Shown here: in pieces, positions 46,416 through 56,989 of the stretch
How the letters are laid out: each line of letters opens with the position of its first letter
Numbering within the stretch: position 1 is the first letter of the stretch
Assembly: GCF_001713375.1 (NCBI RefSeq)
Contig: NZ_CP016449.1
Span: 558,001 to 622,000, forward strand
Direction: 5' to 3'
Length of the DNA: 64,000 nt
Origin: Hydrogenophaga sp. RAC07
Lineage (GTDB): Bacteria; Pseudomonadota; Gammaproteobacteria; Burkholderiales; Burkholderiaceae_C
The notes under the pieces: model-generated
What the model was told of the DNA's origin: nothing
What the model saw: only the letters and a program-made list of their open reading frames with translations
The model's database searches: none
Program-made: the position numbers and the translations under genes

Positions 46416-48764
46416 ATGACCTACTCACTGAACACCCTCAACGCCGACCGTGCGGGTCAACCGCAGGTCGGCGTTTCCCGTTTTGCCCAGGAGATCGGCC
46501 TGGTGCTGGGTGCGGCCGCGCTGGCCTTTTGGTTGCTGGCCTTGCTGAGCCACTCGTTGGCCGACCCGGCCTGGAGCACCACCGGCACCGCCACCGAGGT
46601 GGGCAACTGGGGTGGCCGACTCGGCGCGCTGCTGGCCGACTGGAGCTACTACTTGTTCGGCTTCTCGGTCTGGTGGTGTTTTCTGGTGGGCGTGCGGGCC
46701 TGGTTGTCCGCACTGGCCGGCTGGATTCGCGGCACGCGCGCCGACGCGGGTGACGAACAGGATGCGCGCATCTGGCAGCGCCCCTGGGCGCGCCGCGGTC
46801 TGTTCTGGCTGGCCCTGATCACCCTGATGGCCGCGAGCACGGTGCTGGAGTGGAGTCGCCTCTACCGGCTGGAAGCGCTGCTGCCGGGCCATGCGGGCGG
46901 TGTGCTCGGCCACGGCCTGGGCGCTTTCTCCATGCGCTGGCTCGGTTTCACCGGCTCGGCGCTGACCATGCTGGCGCTGCTGCTGGTGTGCCTGCCGCGC
47001 GTGTTCCGTTTTTCCTGGGGCCATTGGGCCGAAGAGGTGGGTCACACACTGGACGGCTGGTTCGAGGCACGCCGCGAAAAACGCGAAGCGGTGGAAGACC
47101 AGCGCATCGGCGAGAAGGCTGCGCGCGAACGCGAAGAGGTGGTGAAGGTCGAGCGGGTGGAAATTGAAGAGCACCACCCCATGCCGGTGGTGATCGAGCC
47201 CACGCTGGTCGATGTGCCCAAGAGCGAGCGTGTGGCGAAAGAACGCCAGAAACCGCTGTTCACCGAACTGCCCGACAGCAAGCTGCCGCAGGTGGACCTG
47301 CTCGACAGCGCGCCGGTGCACCAGGCCGGCGTGGACAGCCAGACGCTGGAGATGACCAGCCGCCTGATCGAGAAAAAGCTCAAGGACTTTGGTGTGGACG
47401 TGCGTGTGGTCGCCGCAGCACCGGGCCCGGTGATCACGCGCTACGAGATCGAGCCCGCCACCGGCGTGAAAGGTTCGCAGATCGTCAACCTCGGGCGCGA
47501 CCTGGCGCGTTCGCTCTCCCTGGTCTCCATCCGCGTGATCGAGACCATCCCTGGCAAGAACCTGATGGCGCTGGAGCTGCCCAACGCCAAGCGCCAGACC
47601 ATCAAGCTCAGCGAGATCCTGGGATCGGCCGTCTACAACGACGCCAAGTCCATGTTGACCATGGGCCTGGGCAAGGACATCGGTGGCCAGCCCATCGTGG
47701 CCGATCTGGCCAAGATGCCGCACTGCCTGGTGGCCGGCACCACCGGTTCGGGCAAGTCGGTCGGCATCAACGCCATGATCCTGTCGCTCCTGTACAAGGC
47801 CGACGCGCGCGACGTGCGCCTGTTGCTGATCGACCCCAAGATGCTCGAGATGAGCGTCTACGAAGGCATTCCGCACCTGCTCGCGCCCGTGGTCACCGAC
47901 ATGAAGCACGCGGCCAACGGCCTGAACTGGTGTGTGGCCGAGATGGAAAAGCGCTACAAGCTCATGAGCAAGCTGGGCGTGCGCAACCTCGCGGGTTACA
48001 ACGTCAAGATCGACGAAGCGGCGGCGCGCGGCGAGTTCATCGGCAACCCGTTCAGCCTCACGCCCGAGCAGCCCGAACCACTGGAGCGCCTGCCCTACAT
48101 CGTGGTGGTGATCGACGAGCTGGCCGACCTGATGATGGTGGTGGGCAAGAAGATCGAAGAACTCATTGCCCGCCTGGCGCAGAAGGCGCGCGCGGCCGGC
48201 ATCCACCTGATCCTGGCCACGCAGCGTCCCAGCGTGGACGTGATCACCGGCCTGATCAAGGCCAACATTCCCACGCGCCTGTCGTTCCAGGTCAGCAGCA
48301 AGATCGACAGCCGCACCATCCTCGACCAGATGGGCGCCGAGAGCCTGCTGGGCATGGGTGACATGCTTTACATGCCGTCGGGTACAGGATTCCCGATCCG
48401 GGTGCATGGTGCGTTTGTGAGCGATGACGAAGTGCACCGCGTGGTGGCCTACCTGAAGGAACAGGGTGGCGAGCCCAACTACATCGACGGCGTGCTCGAA
48501 GGCGGCGTGTCCGATGGCGAGGGCGGCGACCTGTTCGGCGAAGGCGGCGGTGAGGGCAACGGAGAAAAAGATGCTCTCTACGATCAAGCGGTGGAAATCG
48601 TCATCAAGGACCGCAAGGCCAGCATTTCCTATGTGCAGCGCAAGCTCAAGATCGGCTACAACCGTGCCGCCCGCTTGCTCGAAGACATGGAAAACGCAGG
48701 CTTGGTGAGCGCCCTCACATCGAGCGGGCAGCGGGACATCCTGGTGCCGGCACGCGGCGAATGA
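46416..48764 (+). CDS. ftsK: DNA translocase FtsK
   Basis: The 782-residue protein has four or five N-terminal membrane helices (about residues 25-200), a short acidic linker (about 215-310) and the motor domain with Walker [15 protein letters not shown] near 447 and Walker [14 protein letters not shown]. The C-terminal gamma winged helix ([21 protein letters not shown] to the end) recognises KOPS. FtsK anchors at the division septum and pumps DNA for chromosome dimer resolution. It is followed by lolA and rarA on the same strand, the conserved order in proteobacteria. Confidence 0.97.
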   Translation: MTYSLNTLNADRAGQPQVGVSRFAQEIGLVLGAAALAFWLLALLSHSLADPAWSTTGTATEVGNWGGRLGALLADWSYYLFGFSVWWCFLVGVRAWLSALAGWIRGTRADAGDEQDARIWQRPWARRGLFWLALITLMAASTVLEWSRLYRLEALLPGHAGGVLGHGLGAFSMRWLGFTGSALTMLALLLVCLPRVFRFSWGHWAEEVGHTLDGWFEARREKREAVEDQRIGEKAAREREEVVKVERVEIEEHHPMPVVIEPTLVDVPKSERVAKERQKPLFTELPDSKLPQVDLLDSAPVHQAGVDSQTLEMTSRLIEKKLKDFGVDVRVVAAAPGPVITRYEIEPATGVKGSQIVNLGRDLARSLSLVSIRVIETIPGKNLMALELPNAKRQTIKLSEILGSAVYNDAKSMLTMGLGKDIGGQPIVADLAKMPHCLVAGTTGSGKSVGINAMILSLLYKADARDVRLLLIDPKMLEMSVYEGIPHLLAPVVTDMKHAANGLNWCVAEMEKRYKLMSKLGVRNLAGYNVKIDEAAARGEFIGNPFSLTPEQPEPLERLPYIVVVIDELADLMMVVGKKIEELIARLAQKARAAGIHLILATQRPSVDVITGLIKANIPTRLSFQVSSKIDSRTILDQMGAESLLGMGDMLYMPSGTGFPIRVHGAFVSDDEVHRVVAYLKEQGGEPNYIDGVLEGGVSDGEGGDLFGEGGGEGNGEKDALYDQAVEIVIKDRKASISYVQRKLKIGYNRAARLLEDMENAGLVSALTSSGQRDILVPARGE

Positions 48765-48799
48765 CGCTGGCTTGAACCGAGCCGGCCCAACCGGATCAG

Positions 48800-49444
48800 A
48801 TGTCCATGATGAAAAAACTGTTGCTTCTTTGTTCTCTGTGTCTTGCCACTGTCGGCGCTTCGGCCGATGGCCTTCAGGATCTCGAAAAATTCCTGCGTGA
48901 GGTGAGCAGCGGCAAGGCCGGCTTCACCCAGGTGGTGACCTCACCCAAGCGCGCCACCGAAACCGTGGCGCGCAGCAAGACGTCGACCGGCACCTTCGAA
49001 TTCCTGCGGCCCAACCGTTTCCGGTTCGAATACACCAAACCGTTCGAGCAGACCATCGTGGCCGATGGCCAGACGCTGTGGTTGTACGACGTGGACCTGA
49101 ACCAGGTCACGGCCCGCGGCCAGAAAGAGGTGCTGGGCAGCACGCCTGCGGCCCTGATCGCAGCAGGCACCGATCTCAAAGGCCTGTCGGATGCCTTCGA
49201 CCTCAAGCCCGGCGCGGCCAGAGATGGCCTGGAGTGGCTGGAAGCCAAGCCCAAGGACCGCAACGGCCAGCTGCAGATGGTTCGCGTGGGCTTCAGGCAG
49301 GGCCAGCTTTCGGTGCTCGACATCGAAGACAGCCTCGGCCAGCGCTCGGTGCTCACCTTCAACGGCTGGCAATCCAACGCGCCGCTGAAGGCCGCCGACT
49401 TCAAGTTCGAGCCACCGGCGGGCGCTTCGGTGATGCGGCCCTGA
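48800..49444 (+). CDS. lolA: Outer-membrane lipoprotein carrier protein LolA
   Basis: The 214-residue protein has a cleavable signal peptide (MMKKLLLLCSLCLATVGASA) and a LolA beta-sheet with FEFLRPNRFRFEYTKPFEQTI and DGQTLWLYDVDLNQVT, and a late SVLTFNGWQSNAPL. It carries lipoproteins across the periplasm from LolCD. The start could be either of two close ATGs (48800, 48806) or 48809; the choice changes little. It lies 35 bases after ftsK and the GTG of rarA follows 5 bases after its stop. Confidence 0.94.
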   Translation: MSMMKKLLLLCSLCLATVGASADGLQDLEKFLREVSSGKAGFTQVVTSPKRATETVARSKTSTGTFEFLRPNRFRFEYTKPFEQTIVADGQTLWLYDVDLNQVTARGQKEVLGSTPAALIAAGTDLKGLSDAFDLKPGAARDGLEWLEAKPKDRNGQLQMVRVGFRQGQLSVLDIEDSLGQRSVLTFNGWQSNAPLKAADFKFEPPAGASVMRP

Positions 49445-49449
49445 AACCT

Positions 49450-50742
49450 GTGCCCGCCCCCAGCCCCCACGCGCCCCTGGCCGAGCGCCTGCGTCCGCGC
49501 AACCTGGCCGAGGTGATCGGCCAGCAACACATGCTGGGTGAGGGCATGGCGCTGCGCCTGGCGTTTGAGTCGGGCCAACCTCACAGCTGCATCCTCTGGG
49601 GCCCACCCGGCGTCGGCAAGACCACCATCGCTCGGCTCATGGCCGACGCGTTCGATGCCCAGTTCCTCACCATCAGCGCGGTGCTCGGTGGTGTGAAAGA
49701 CATCCGCGAAGCGGTGGAGCGTGCAGAAGCGGCGCGCACCGGGCTCTCGCCGCAGCGCACCATCCTGTTCGTGGACGAGGTTCACCGCTTCAACAAGAGC
49801 CAGCAGGACGCCTTTTTGCCGCACGTGGAGAGTGGCCTGTTCACCTTCATTGGCGCCACCACCGAAAACCCGTCGTTCGAGGTCAACTCGGCCCTGCTCT
49901 CGCGCGCCGCTGTGTATGTGCTGCAGCCCCTGTCCGAAGACGACCTGAAGCTGATCGTGACCAAGGCACAAGCCATCGACGCGGTACCCGCCATCGAATC
50001 GGCGGCCATCGACCGGCTGATTGCTTACGCCGACGGCGATGCCCGCCGCCTGCTCAACACGCTTGAAACGTTGTCGGTGGCAGCCGGCAGCGAGAAGCTC
50101 GCCGAGATCACCGACGCGTGGTTGCTCAAGGTGCTGGGCGAGCGCATGCGCCGCTACGACAAGGGCGGCGACCAGTTCTACGACACCATCAGTGCGCTGC
50201 ACAAAAGCGTGCGCGGCTCCGATCCAGACGCGGCGCTGTACTGGTTCGTGCGCATGCTCGACGGCGGCGCCGACCCGCGCTACATGGCGCGGCGTTTCAT
50301 CCGCATGGCCAGTGAAGACATCGGCCTGGCCGACCCGCGCGCCCTGCGGCTGGCGCTGGACGCGGCCGACGTGTACGAACGTCTGGGCAGCCCCGAAGGT
50401 GAGCTGGCTTTGGCCGAGTGCGTGATCTATCTCGCCGTGGCGCCCAAGAGCAATGCGGTTTACAAGGCCTTCAACGAAGCCAAGGCCTGGGTCAAGAAGG
50501 ACGGCACACGCCCGGTGCCCATGCACCTGCGCAATGCGCCGACCAAGCTCATGAAGGCGCTGGACCACGGCAAGGGATATCGCTACGCGCACGACGAGGA
50601 AGGCGGGTTTGCTGCGGGTGAACGTTATCTGCCCGAGGGCATGGCCGAACCCGGTTTCTACCGGCCGGTGGACCGCGGTCTGGAGCTGCGCATCGCCGAT
50701 AAGCTGCGCGAACTCAAGAATCGCAACAATCAAAAGATCTAA
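49450..50742 (+). CDS. rarA: Replication-associated recombination ATPase RarA (MgsA)
   Basis: The 430-residue AAA+ protein shows PLAERLRPRNLAEVIGQQHML, Walker A GPPGVGKTTIAR near residue 55, Walker B ILFVDEVHRFNK and IGATTENPSFEVNSALLSRA, and the RarA C-terminal tetramer part with DIGLADPRAL and YRYAHDEEGGFA. It acts at stalled forks. No ATG lies in a suitable place; the GTG at 49450, 5 bases after the lolA stop, gives the conserved length. The ftsK-lolA-rarA order is typical. Confidence 0.93.
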   Translation: MPAPSPHAPLAERLRPRNLAEVIGQQHMLGEGMALRLAFESGQPHSCILWGPPGVGKTTIARLMADAFDAQFLTISAVLGGVKDIREAVERAEAARTGLSPQRTILFVDEVHRFNKSQQDAFLPHVESGLFTFIGATTENPSFEVNSALLSRAAVYVLQPLSEDDLKLIVTKAQAIDAVPAIESAAIDRLIAYADGDARRLLNTLETLSVAAGSEKLAEITDAWLLKVLGERMRRYDKGGDQFYDTISALHKSVRGSDPDAALYWFVRMLDGGADPRYMARRFIRMASEDIGLADPRALRLALDAADVYERLGSPEGELALAECVIYLAVAPKSNAVYKAFNEAKAWVKKDGTRPVPMHLRNAPTKLMKALDHGKGYRYAHDEEGGFAAGERYLPEGMAEPGFYRPVDRGLELRIADKLRELKNRNNQKI

Positions 50743-50863
50743 TGTCCCGGCAAACGCGCTGATGCAAGCGCGGTGTGCACACGCGCGTTTGGGGTAAACC
50801 CTTGTTCGCTAAGGGCTTACACGCATGCAGGCCCCAAAAGCGCCTCATTACAATCCGTCCACC

Positions 50864-50909
50864 AACCCGCAGTCTGTCCTGTTCCAAGGTCAGGTCTGGC
50901 GGGTTTTTT
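50864..50909 (+). terminator. Terminator-like hairpin between rarA and livH
   Basis: AACCCGC (50864-50870) pairs with GCGGGTT (50899-50905), followed by a T run to 50909; the 28-base loop can fold further. It either ends the rarA transcript or, since a TACAAT lies just upstream at 50849-50854, forms the start of the liv leader. The same 230-base gap holds a perfect GTGTGCACAC palindrome at 50773-50782. Confidence 0.6.
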
Positions 50910-50972
50910 GCTAGGTTGAAACCGGCCAGCGCCACAAGCGCCTCTCGGCCTGTCACACACACGGAGAACCTC

Positions 50973-51902
50973 ATGGAAGTTTTGCTACAGCAGATCATCA
51001 ACGGTCTGGTGCTGGGCAGCATGTATGCGCTGGTGGCCCTGGGTTACACCATGGTCTACGGCATCATCGGGCTGATCAATTTCGCCCACGGCGATGTCCT
51101 CATGGTGGGGGCCCTCACCAGCTGGACCATCATCGGCGTGATGCAGGACGCCACACCCGGCATGCCGGGCTGGCTCGTGCTTCTGCTGGCGGTGATCATC
51201 GCCATGGTGGTCTGCGCCACCCTCAACTTCACGATCGAGAAGCTGGCCTACCGGCCGCTGCGCAACTCGTCCCGGTTGGCGCCGCTGATCACTGCCATCG
51301 GCATGTCGCTGCTCTTGCAGACCTTTGCCATGATCATCTGGAAGCCCAACCCCAAGTCGTACCCGAACATGCTCCCCACCGAGCCGGTGGCGTTCGGCGG
51401 CGCGGTGATTTCCATCACGCAGATCACCATCCTGGCCACCACGGTCATCACGCTGGCTTTCCTGATGTGGCTGGTCAACCGCACCAATCTGGGTCGCGCC
51501 ATGCGGGCCACCGCCGAAAACCCGCGCGTGGCGGCGCTCATGGGCATCAAGCCCGACGTTGTCATTTCCGCCACCTTCATCATCGGGGCCATGCTCGCGG
51601 CCATTGCGGGCGTGATGTGGGCTTCGAACTACGGCACCGTGCAACACGCCATGGGTTTCATGCCCGGCCTCAAGGCCTTCGTGGCCGCGGTCATGGGCGG
51701 CATCGGCAACCTCGCCGGTGCGGTGGTCGGGGGCATTGCCCTGGGCCTGATCGAATCGCTGGGCGCCGGGTACCTCGGCAAGCTCACCGGCGGCGTGCTG
51801 GGCAGCCAGTACACCGACATCTTCGCCTTCATCGTGCTGGCCGTCGTGCTCACGCTGCGCCCCTCGGGCCTGCTGGGTGAACGTGTGGCCGATCGCGCCT
51901 GA
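50973..51902 (+). CDS. livH: Branched-chain amino acid ABC transporter permease LivH
   Basis: The 309-residue permease has about eight helices and the LivH pattern LLQQIINGLVLGSMYALVAL, GLINFAHGDVLMVGA, the EAA-like loop GRAMRATAENPRVAALMGI and a C-terminal VLTLRPSGLLG. With LivM, LivG, LivF and a periplasmic binding protein it imports branched-chain amino acids or related amides. GGAG precedes the ATG by 8 bases. No livK/livJ binding-protein gene is adjacent. Confidence 0.94.
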   Translation: MEVLLQQIINGLVLGSMYALVALGYTMVYGIIGLINFAHGDVLMVGALTSWTIIGVMQDATPGMPGWLVLLLAVIIAMVVCATLNFTIEKLAYRPLRNSSRLAPLITAIGMSLLLQTFAMIIWKPNPKSYPNMLPTEPVAFGGAVISITQITILATTVITLAFLMWLVNRTNLGRAMRATAENPRVAALMGIKPDVVISATFIIGAMLAAIAGVMWASNYGTVQHAMGFMPGLKAFVAAVMGGIGNLAGAVVGGIALGLIESLGAGYLGKLTGGVLGSQYTDIFAFIVLAVVLTLRPSGLLGERVADRA

Positions 51903-51919
51903 CCGCCAGGAGACATCAC

Positions 51920-53005
51920 ATGATGAACACGAAAACCGGCAAATTCATTGCCTTCGCGCTGGCCGCCGTGGCGCTGCTGTTGCTGCCCATCATCCTGCAG
52001 TCCACCGGCAGCAACTCGTGGGTGCGCATTGTCGACATCGCGTTGCTCTATGTGCTGCTGGCCCTCGGCCTGAACATCGTGGTCGGCTACGCCGGCCTGC
52101 TCGACCTGGGCTACATCGCGTTCTTCGCGGTGGGCGCCTATGTGTTCGCCTTGCTGGGTTCGCCCCACCTGACCGACACCTTCCCCGCCATCAAGGCCAT
52201 GTTTCCGGACGGCATCCACTACAGCATCTGGATCGTGATGATCGTGGCCGCTTTGGTGGCCGGCATCGTCGGCATGATCCTGGGCGCCCCCACGCTGAAG
52301 CTGCGCGGCGACTACCTGGCCATCATCACCCTGGGCTTCGGCGAGATCATCCGCATCTTCCTGCTCAACATGGACCGACCGGTGAACATCACCAACGGGC
52401 CCAAAGGCATCAGCCAGATCGACACCATCTCGGTGTTCGGAGTGGATCTGGGCAAGCGCCTGACCATCGGCGACTACACCTTCCAGCCGGTCACGCTGTA
52501 CTACTACCTGTTCCTCTTCTTCGTGGTGATGGCCATCGTCATCTCGTACCGCCTGCAAGACTCGCGCATCGGCCGCGCGTGGATGGCGATTCGCGAAGAC
52601 GAGATCGCTGCCAAGGCCATGGGCCTGAACACCCGCAACCTCAAGCTGCTCGCCTTCGGCATGGGCGCGTCGTTCGGCGGCGTGTCCGGCGTGCTGTTTG
52701 CTTCGTTCCAGCGCTTCGTGTCGCCCGAGTCCTTCTCGCTCATGGAGTCGGTGATGGTGGTGGCCATGGTGGTGCTGGGCGGTATCGGCCACATTCCGGG
52801 CGTGGTGCTCGGCGCCTTGCTGCTGGCGGGTTTGCCCGAGCTGCTGCGCCATGTGGCGCACCCGCTCACGGCCATGACCGACGGCCGCCTCGCCCCTGAA
52901 ATCCTGCGCCAGTTGCTCATTGCACTGGCCATGGTGATCGTGATGCTCATCCGTCCCAAAGGCTTGTGGCCCGCCCCCGAGCACGGCAAGTCCTTGTCCA
53001 AGTGA
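51920..53005 (+). CDS. livM: Branched-chain amino acid ABC transporter permease LivM
   Basis: The 361-residue permease has about ten helices with LNIVVGYAGLLDLGYIAFFAVGAY, FGEIIRIFLLN and the cytoplasmic loop GRAWMAIREDEIAAKAMGLN that contacts the ATPases. The C-terminal 60 residues are typical of LivM. It partners with LivH in the membrane. AGGAGAC precedes the start; the gene follows livH by 17 bases. ATG 51923 is an equal alternative. Confidence 0.94.
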   Translation: MMNTKTGKFIAFALAAVALLLLPIILQSTGSNSWVRIVDIALLYVLLALGLNIVVGYAGLLDLGYIAFFAVGAYVFALLGSPHLTDTFPAIKAMFPDGIHYSIWIVMIVAALVAGIVGMILGAPTLKLRGDYLAIITLGFGEIIRIFLLNMDRPVNITNGPKGISQIDTISVFGVDLGKRLTIGDYTFQPVTLYYYLFLFFVVMAIVISYRLQDSRIGRAWMAIREDEIAAKAMGLNTRNLKLLAFGMGASFGGVSGVLFASFQRFVSPESFSLMESVMVVAMVVLGGIGHIPGVVLGALLLAGLPELLRHVAHPLTAMTDGRLAPEILRQLLIALAMVIVMLIRPKGLWPAPEHGKSLSK

Positions 53006-53019
53006 GCGGAGCAACTTCA

Positions 53020-53790
<771 letters not shown>

Positions 53791-53804
53791 ACCAGGACCG
53801 ACAC

Positions 53805-54521
53805 ATGGCAAACACACTCCTCAAAATCAGCGGCCTGAAGGTCGCCTACGGCGGCATCAAGGCCGTCAAGGGCATCGACCTGGAAGTGAACGAAGGCGAG
53901 CTGATCTCGCTGATCGGCTCCAATGGCGCGGGCAAGACCACCACCATGAAGGCAGTGACCGGTTCGCTCGCGTTTGAAGCTGGCGACATCGAGTACATGG
54001 GCCAGAGCATCAAGGGCAAGGGCGCCTGGGACCTGGTGAAACAGGGTCTGGCCATGGTGCCGGAAGGCCGTGGCGTGTTCACGCGCATGACCATCACCGA
54101 AAACCTGCAGATGGGCGCCTACATCCGCAACGACAAGGCCGGCATCGCGCAGGACATCGAGAAGATGTTCAACATCTTCCCGCGTCTGCGCGAACGCAAG
54201 GACCAGCTCGCCGGCACCATGAGCGGTGGCGAGCAGCAGATGCTGGCGATGGCGCGTGCGCTCATGAGCCAGCCCAAGGTGCTGCTGCTGGACGAACCGT
54301 CCATGGGTCTGTCGCCTATCATGGTCGACAAGATCTTCGAGGTGGTGCGTGACGTGTCCAAGCAGGGCGTGACCATCCTGCTGGTGGAGCAGAACGCCCG
54401 GCGCGCGCTGCAGATCGCCGACCGGGGTTACGTGATGGACTCGGGCGAGATCATCATGACCGGCAAGGGTCGGGACATGCTCGACGACCCGAAGGTGCGG
54501 GCTGCTTACCTGGGTGAATGA
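53805..54521 (+). CDS. livF: Branched-chain amino acid ABC transporter ATPase LivF
   Basis: The 238-residue ATPase has Walker A GSNGAGKTTTMK, the LivF-typical MVPEGRGVFTRMTITENL, the signature TMSGGEQQMLAMARAL and Walker B VLLLDEPSMGLSPIMV. It is the last of the liv genes, 14 bases after livG; a hairpin follows. Its product pairs with LivG in the ATPase heterodimer. Confidence 0.95.
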   Translation: MANTLLKISGLKVAYGGIKAVKGIDLEVNEGELISLIGSNGAGKTTTMKAVTGSLAFEAGDIEYMGQSIKGKGAWDLVKQGLAMVPEGRGVFTRMTITENLQMGAYIRNDKAGIAQDIEKMFNIFPRLRERKDQLAGTMSGGEQQMLAMARALMSQPKVLLLDEPSMGLSPIMVDKIFEVVRDVSKQGVTILLVEQNARRALQIADRGYVMDSGEIIMTGKGRDMLDDPKVRAAYLGE

Positions 54522-54525
54522 CGAG

Positions 54526-54551
54526 CCTGCCGCCGCTTCGGCAGCGGCAGG
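54526..54551. terminator. GC-rich hairpin after livF
   Basis: CCTGCCGC (54526-54533) and GCGGCAGG (54544-54551) form a stem with a short loop between the convergent livF and AAA-ATPase genes. No T tract follows, so it is at best an mRNA-end structure. Confidence 0.4.
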
Positions 54552-54566
54552 GTCGACGTCGAGACG

Positions 54567-55571
54567 TTACTGCAGAAACCCGATGCGGCTCTTGCCCGCA
54601 CCCGCCTTGGGCAGGTCGTCGGGCTCCACGCGGTAACGGTTGTCCAGCCGGGCATTGCCGAAGGCCGTGACCAGCGCGCGGCGCATGTCGCGCGGTGCCA
54701 GCACCGCCAGCCGGTCCAGCACGTCGTCGCCTGGCACCGGGTCGAAGTGTTGCCCCCAGTCGTGTTCACCCAGGATGCCGCGGTACAGGTGGGCGGCGAT
54801 CTTGCGCGCGGCTTCCAGCGTGGGGGGTGCGATCTCGAACACGTTCATGCGGTTCATGATCGGCTCGGGGATGCTGCGTTCGTTGTTGGCGGTGGTCACC
54901 CAGATCACCTGGCTGGCGTCGATCGGCACCTCGGCGAATTCGTCCACAAAGTTTTGTGCCGTGTCGTGTTCCAGCAGGCTGTAGAGCGCTCCCAGCGGGT
55001 CGTACTGCGCATCGGCATTGGCCTTGTCGATCTCGTCGACGACGATCACCGGGTTGGCGTACTGGCCGTCCACCAGCGCCTCGAACACCTTGCCCGGCTT
55101 GGCGCCTTTCCACTGCGAAGACGAACCCGAGAGCAGCCAGCCTGCGGTCATGGAGCTCATGGGGACCAGGCTCATGCTGGTGCCCAGCAGGTCGGCCAGT
55201 TGTTTGGCGAAGTGGGTCTTGCCCACGCCCGGCGGGCCGAGCAGCAGGATGGGGGTGACTTCCAGGCTGTCGCGGCTGTCCTGGCTCAGCGCCACGTGGC
55301 GCTTCACGTCGTCGAGCACTTCCCCAAAATTGGGCAGCAGGTCGTACAGCGGGGCCATGTCGGGCACGCCCGAGGGTTTGACGGCAAAACGTTGCGGGCC
55401 GCGCTCCAGCATGCGCTGCCAGGTGTTGCGCAGGCTTTCGTATTCGCGCTCGTTGCCGCTGGCCTGCAGTTTGGCCAGCCTGCGCTCGACCTCGTCGGCG
55501 CTGAACACGCTGCGCATCTGGGCGATGGGCAGACCAAGTGGGGGTGAAGCGACCAGGCTGCGTGAGCTCAT
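54567..55571 (-). CDS. Lon-like AAA+ ATPase without a protease domain
   Basis: The 334-residue protein has an N-terminal helical part (about residues 20-70) and an AAA+ module: Walker A LLLGPPGVGKTHFAKQL near residue 112, sensor MTAGWLLSGSSSQWKG, Walker B VIVVDEIDKANAD and an arginine-finger-like IPEPIMNRMN. These features and the LPNFGEVLDDVKRHVAL lead-in resemble the ATPase of Lon, but no C-terminal Ser-Lys protease domain is present. It may be a chaperone-like unfoldase; no partner is visible. It is convergent with livF. Confidence 0.78.
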   Translation of the reverse strand: MSSRSLVASPPLGLPIAQMRSVFSADEVERRLAKLQASGNEREYESLRNTWQRMLERGPQRFAVKPSGVPDMAPLYDLLPNFGEVLDDVKRHVALSQDSRDSLEVTPILLLGPPGVGKTHFAKQLADLLGTSMSLVPMSSMTAGWLLSGSSSQWKGAKPGKVFEALVDGQYANPVIVVDEIDKANADAQYDPLGALYSLLEHDTAQNFVDEFAEVPIDASQVIWVTTANNERSIPEPIMNRMNVFEIAPPTLEAARKIAAHLYRGILGEHDWGQHFDPVPGDDVLDRLAVLAPRDMRRALVTAFGNARLDNRYRVEPDDLPKAGAGKSRIGFLQ

Positions 55572-55731
55572 GCGGTTCTCCTTGAAGGTTCAGTGGCAGT
55601 TTCATTCAAGCACAAGATGTGCCGGCCATGAACACCGAAAAGCCCCACAAATGCACCGCTGAACGGTGCATTGGCCAGGTCCGTGCAAAGTCGCGCAGAA
55701 CCGTTTGAACGATGGCGGGCAGCAGAAACGA

Positions 55732-55757
55732 CAAAGCCACCCGGAGGTGGCTTTGTT
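55732..55757. terminator. Perfect 11-bp hairpin downstream of grxD
   Basis: ACAAAGCCACC and GGTGGCTTTGT flank CGGA. It lies 15 bases after the grxD stop on the minus strand and 160 bases upstream of the Lon-like ATPase start. The T tract is interrupted but the position fits a terminator of the hemA-prfA-prmC-grxD run. Confidence 0.7.
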
Positions 55758-55772
55758 CGGAGGCCCGGTGCT

Positions 55773-56096
55773 TCAGGCTTGGCCGGTGATGACCTGCTGC
55801 AGTTCGCCGGACTGGTACATCTCCATCATGATGTCCGAACCACCGACGAATTCGCCCTTGACGTAGAGCTGCGGAATGGTCGGCCAGTTGCTGTATTCCT
55901 TGATGCCCTGGCGCACTTCTTCGTCTTCGAGCACGTTCACGGTCTTGAGCGTTTTGGTCTCGACGCCGCAGGCCTTGAGGATCTGGATGGCGCGGCCGGA
56001 GAAGCCGCACATGGGAAAACTCGCGTTGCCCTTCATGAACAGCACGATGTCGTTGGATTTGACCAGTTGGTCGATTCGGGTTTGGGCGTCGCTCAT
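55773..56096 (-). CDS. grxD: Monothiol glutaredoxin (Grx4)
   Basis: The 107-residue protein has the CGFS motif in PMCGFSGRAIQIL and the glutathione-binding WPTIPQLYVKGEFVGGSDIM, the hallmarks of Grx4-type proteins, which bind and transfer [2Fe-2S] clusters. It lies 53 bases downstream of prmC on the same strand, the conserved hemA-prfA-prmC-grxD order. Confidence 0.95.
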   Translation of the reverse strand: MSDAQTRIDQLVKSNDIVLFMKGNASFPMCGFSGRAIQILKACGVETKTLKTVNVLEDEEVRQGIKEYSNWPTIPQLYVKGEFVGGSDIMMEMYQSGELQQVITGQA

Positions 56097-56149
56097 GGCT
56101 GAAAGGTCCTTCTGCGGATGGGTCTGGAGTGACCCGGGAACGGCTTGCA

Positions 56150-56989
56150 TTATCGCCGTTGTGGCCATTGCCCGCCGCTGCAGCGTTCGATGGCCGCAAG
56201 GTCGGTGCGGCTGCTCACCTGCCCGAACCCGGCGGCTTGCAGCAGGCTGCGAACCGCGCCAGCCTGGTCAAAGCCGTGTTCGATCAGCAACCAGCCGCCG
56301 GGCAGCAGCGCCTGCGGCGCGTGGGCCACGATGGTTCGGATATCGTCCAGGCCGTCGGCGCCGGCCGTGAGTGCGCTCAAGGGTTCGTGTGCGAGGGCGG
56401 CGAGGTGCGGGTCGCGCTCGGCGATGTAGGGCGGGTTGGTGACGATCACATCGAAACGCTGGCCGGGCACGGCGCCCAGCCACGAACCGGCGTGAAACTG
56501 CACCGGGAGCGCCAGGCGCTGCGCATTGCCTCGGGCCACCGCGAGGGCGTCTTCGCTGGCGTCGGTGGCGCTCACCGAAGCGAAGGGACGCTGCGCGGCC
56601 ATCGCGAGTGCAATGGCGCCGCTTCCGGTGCCCAGGTCCAGCAGGCGGACTGCGCTGTTGGCCGCGTCCACCTTTTCAAGCGCCCAGTTCACCAGCGTCT
56701 CGGTGTCGGGTCTGGGCACCAGCACGCGCGGGTCCACCTGCAGTCGCAGACCGAAGAACTCCTGGTCACCGCGCAGGTAGGCCATGGGTTCGCCGCGCTG
56801 GCGCCGTTGCACCAGCGCGTCCAGGCGCGCGGCCGCATCGGCTGGCAGCGCATCGCCGTCGTGCGCCATCAGCCAGGCGCGGTCGTGGGGTGCGCGCTGC
56901 AGGGCGAGCAGCAGCAGCATCTGCGCGTCGATGCGCTCCAGGCCGTCGCGCTGCAACCGCACCAGGATCTCGCGCAGGGTGGCGTTCAT
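56150..56989 (-). CDS. prmC: Release factor glutamine methyltransferase PrmC (HemK)
   Basis: The 279-residue SAM enzyme has an N-terminal helical domain (about residues 1-75), the SAM loop LLDLGTGSGAIALAMA and the catalytic NPPYI in VIVTNPPYIAERDP. It methylates the Gln of the GGQ motif of RF1 and RF2. It overlaps the prfA stop as TGATG, so it is made together with its substrate RF1. Confidence 0.96.
   Translation of the reverse strand: MNATLREILVRLQRDGLERIDAQMLLLLALQRAPHDRAWLMAHDGDALPADAAARLDALVQRRQRGEPMAYLRGDQEFFGLRLQVDPRVLVPRPDTETLVNWALEKVDAANSAVRLLDLGTGSGAIALAMAAQRPFASVSATDASEDALAVARGNAQRLALPVQFHAGSWLGAVPGQRFDVIVTNPPYIAERDPHLAALAHEPLSALTAGADGLDDIRTIVAHAPQALLPGGWLLIEHGFDQAGAVRSLLQAAGFGQVSSRTDLAAIERCSGGQWPQRR

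Noticed and set aside
46425..48587. 720-residue open frame opposite ftsK
   Set aside because: It is a mirror of the ftsK codons with low-complexity His/Gln-rich composition and no ribosome site.
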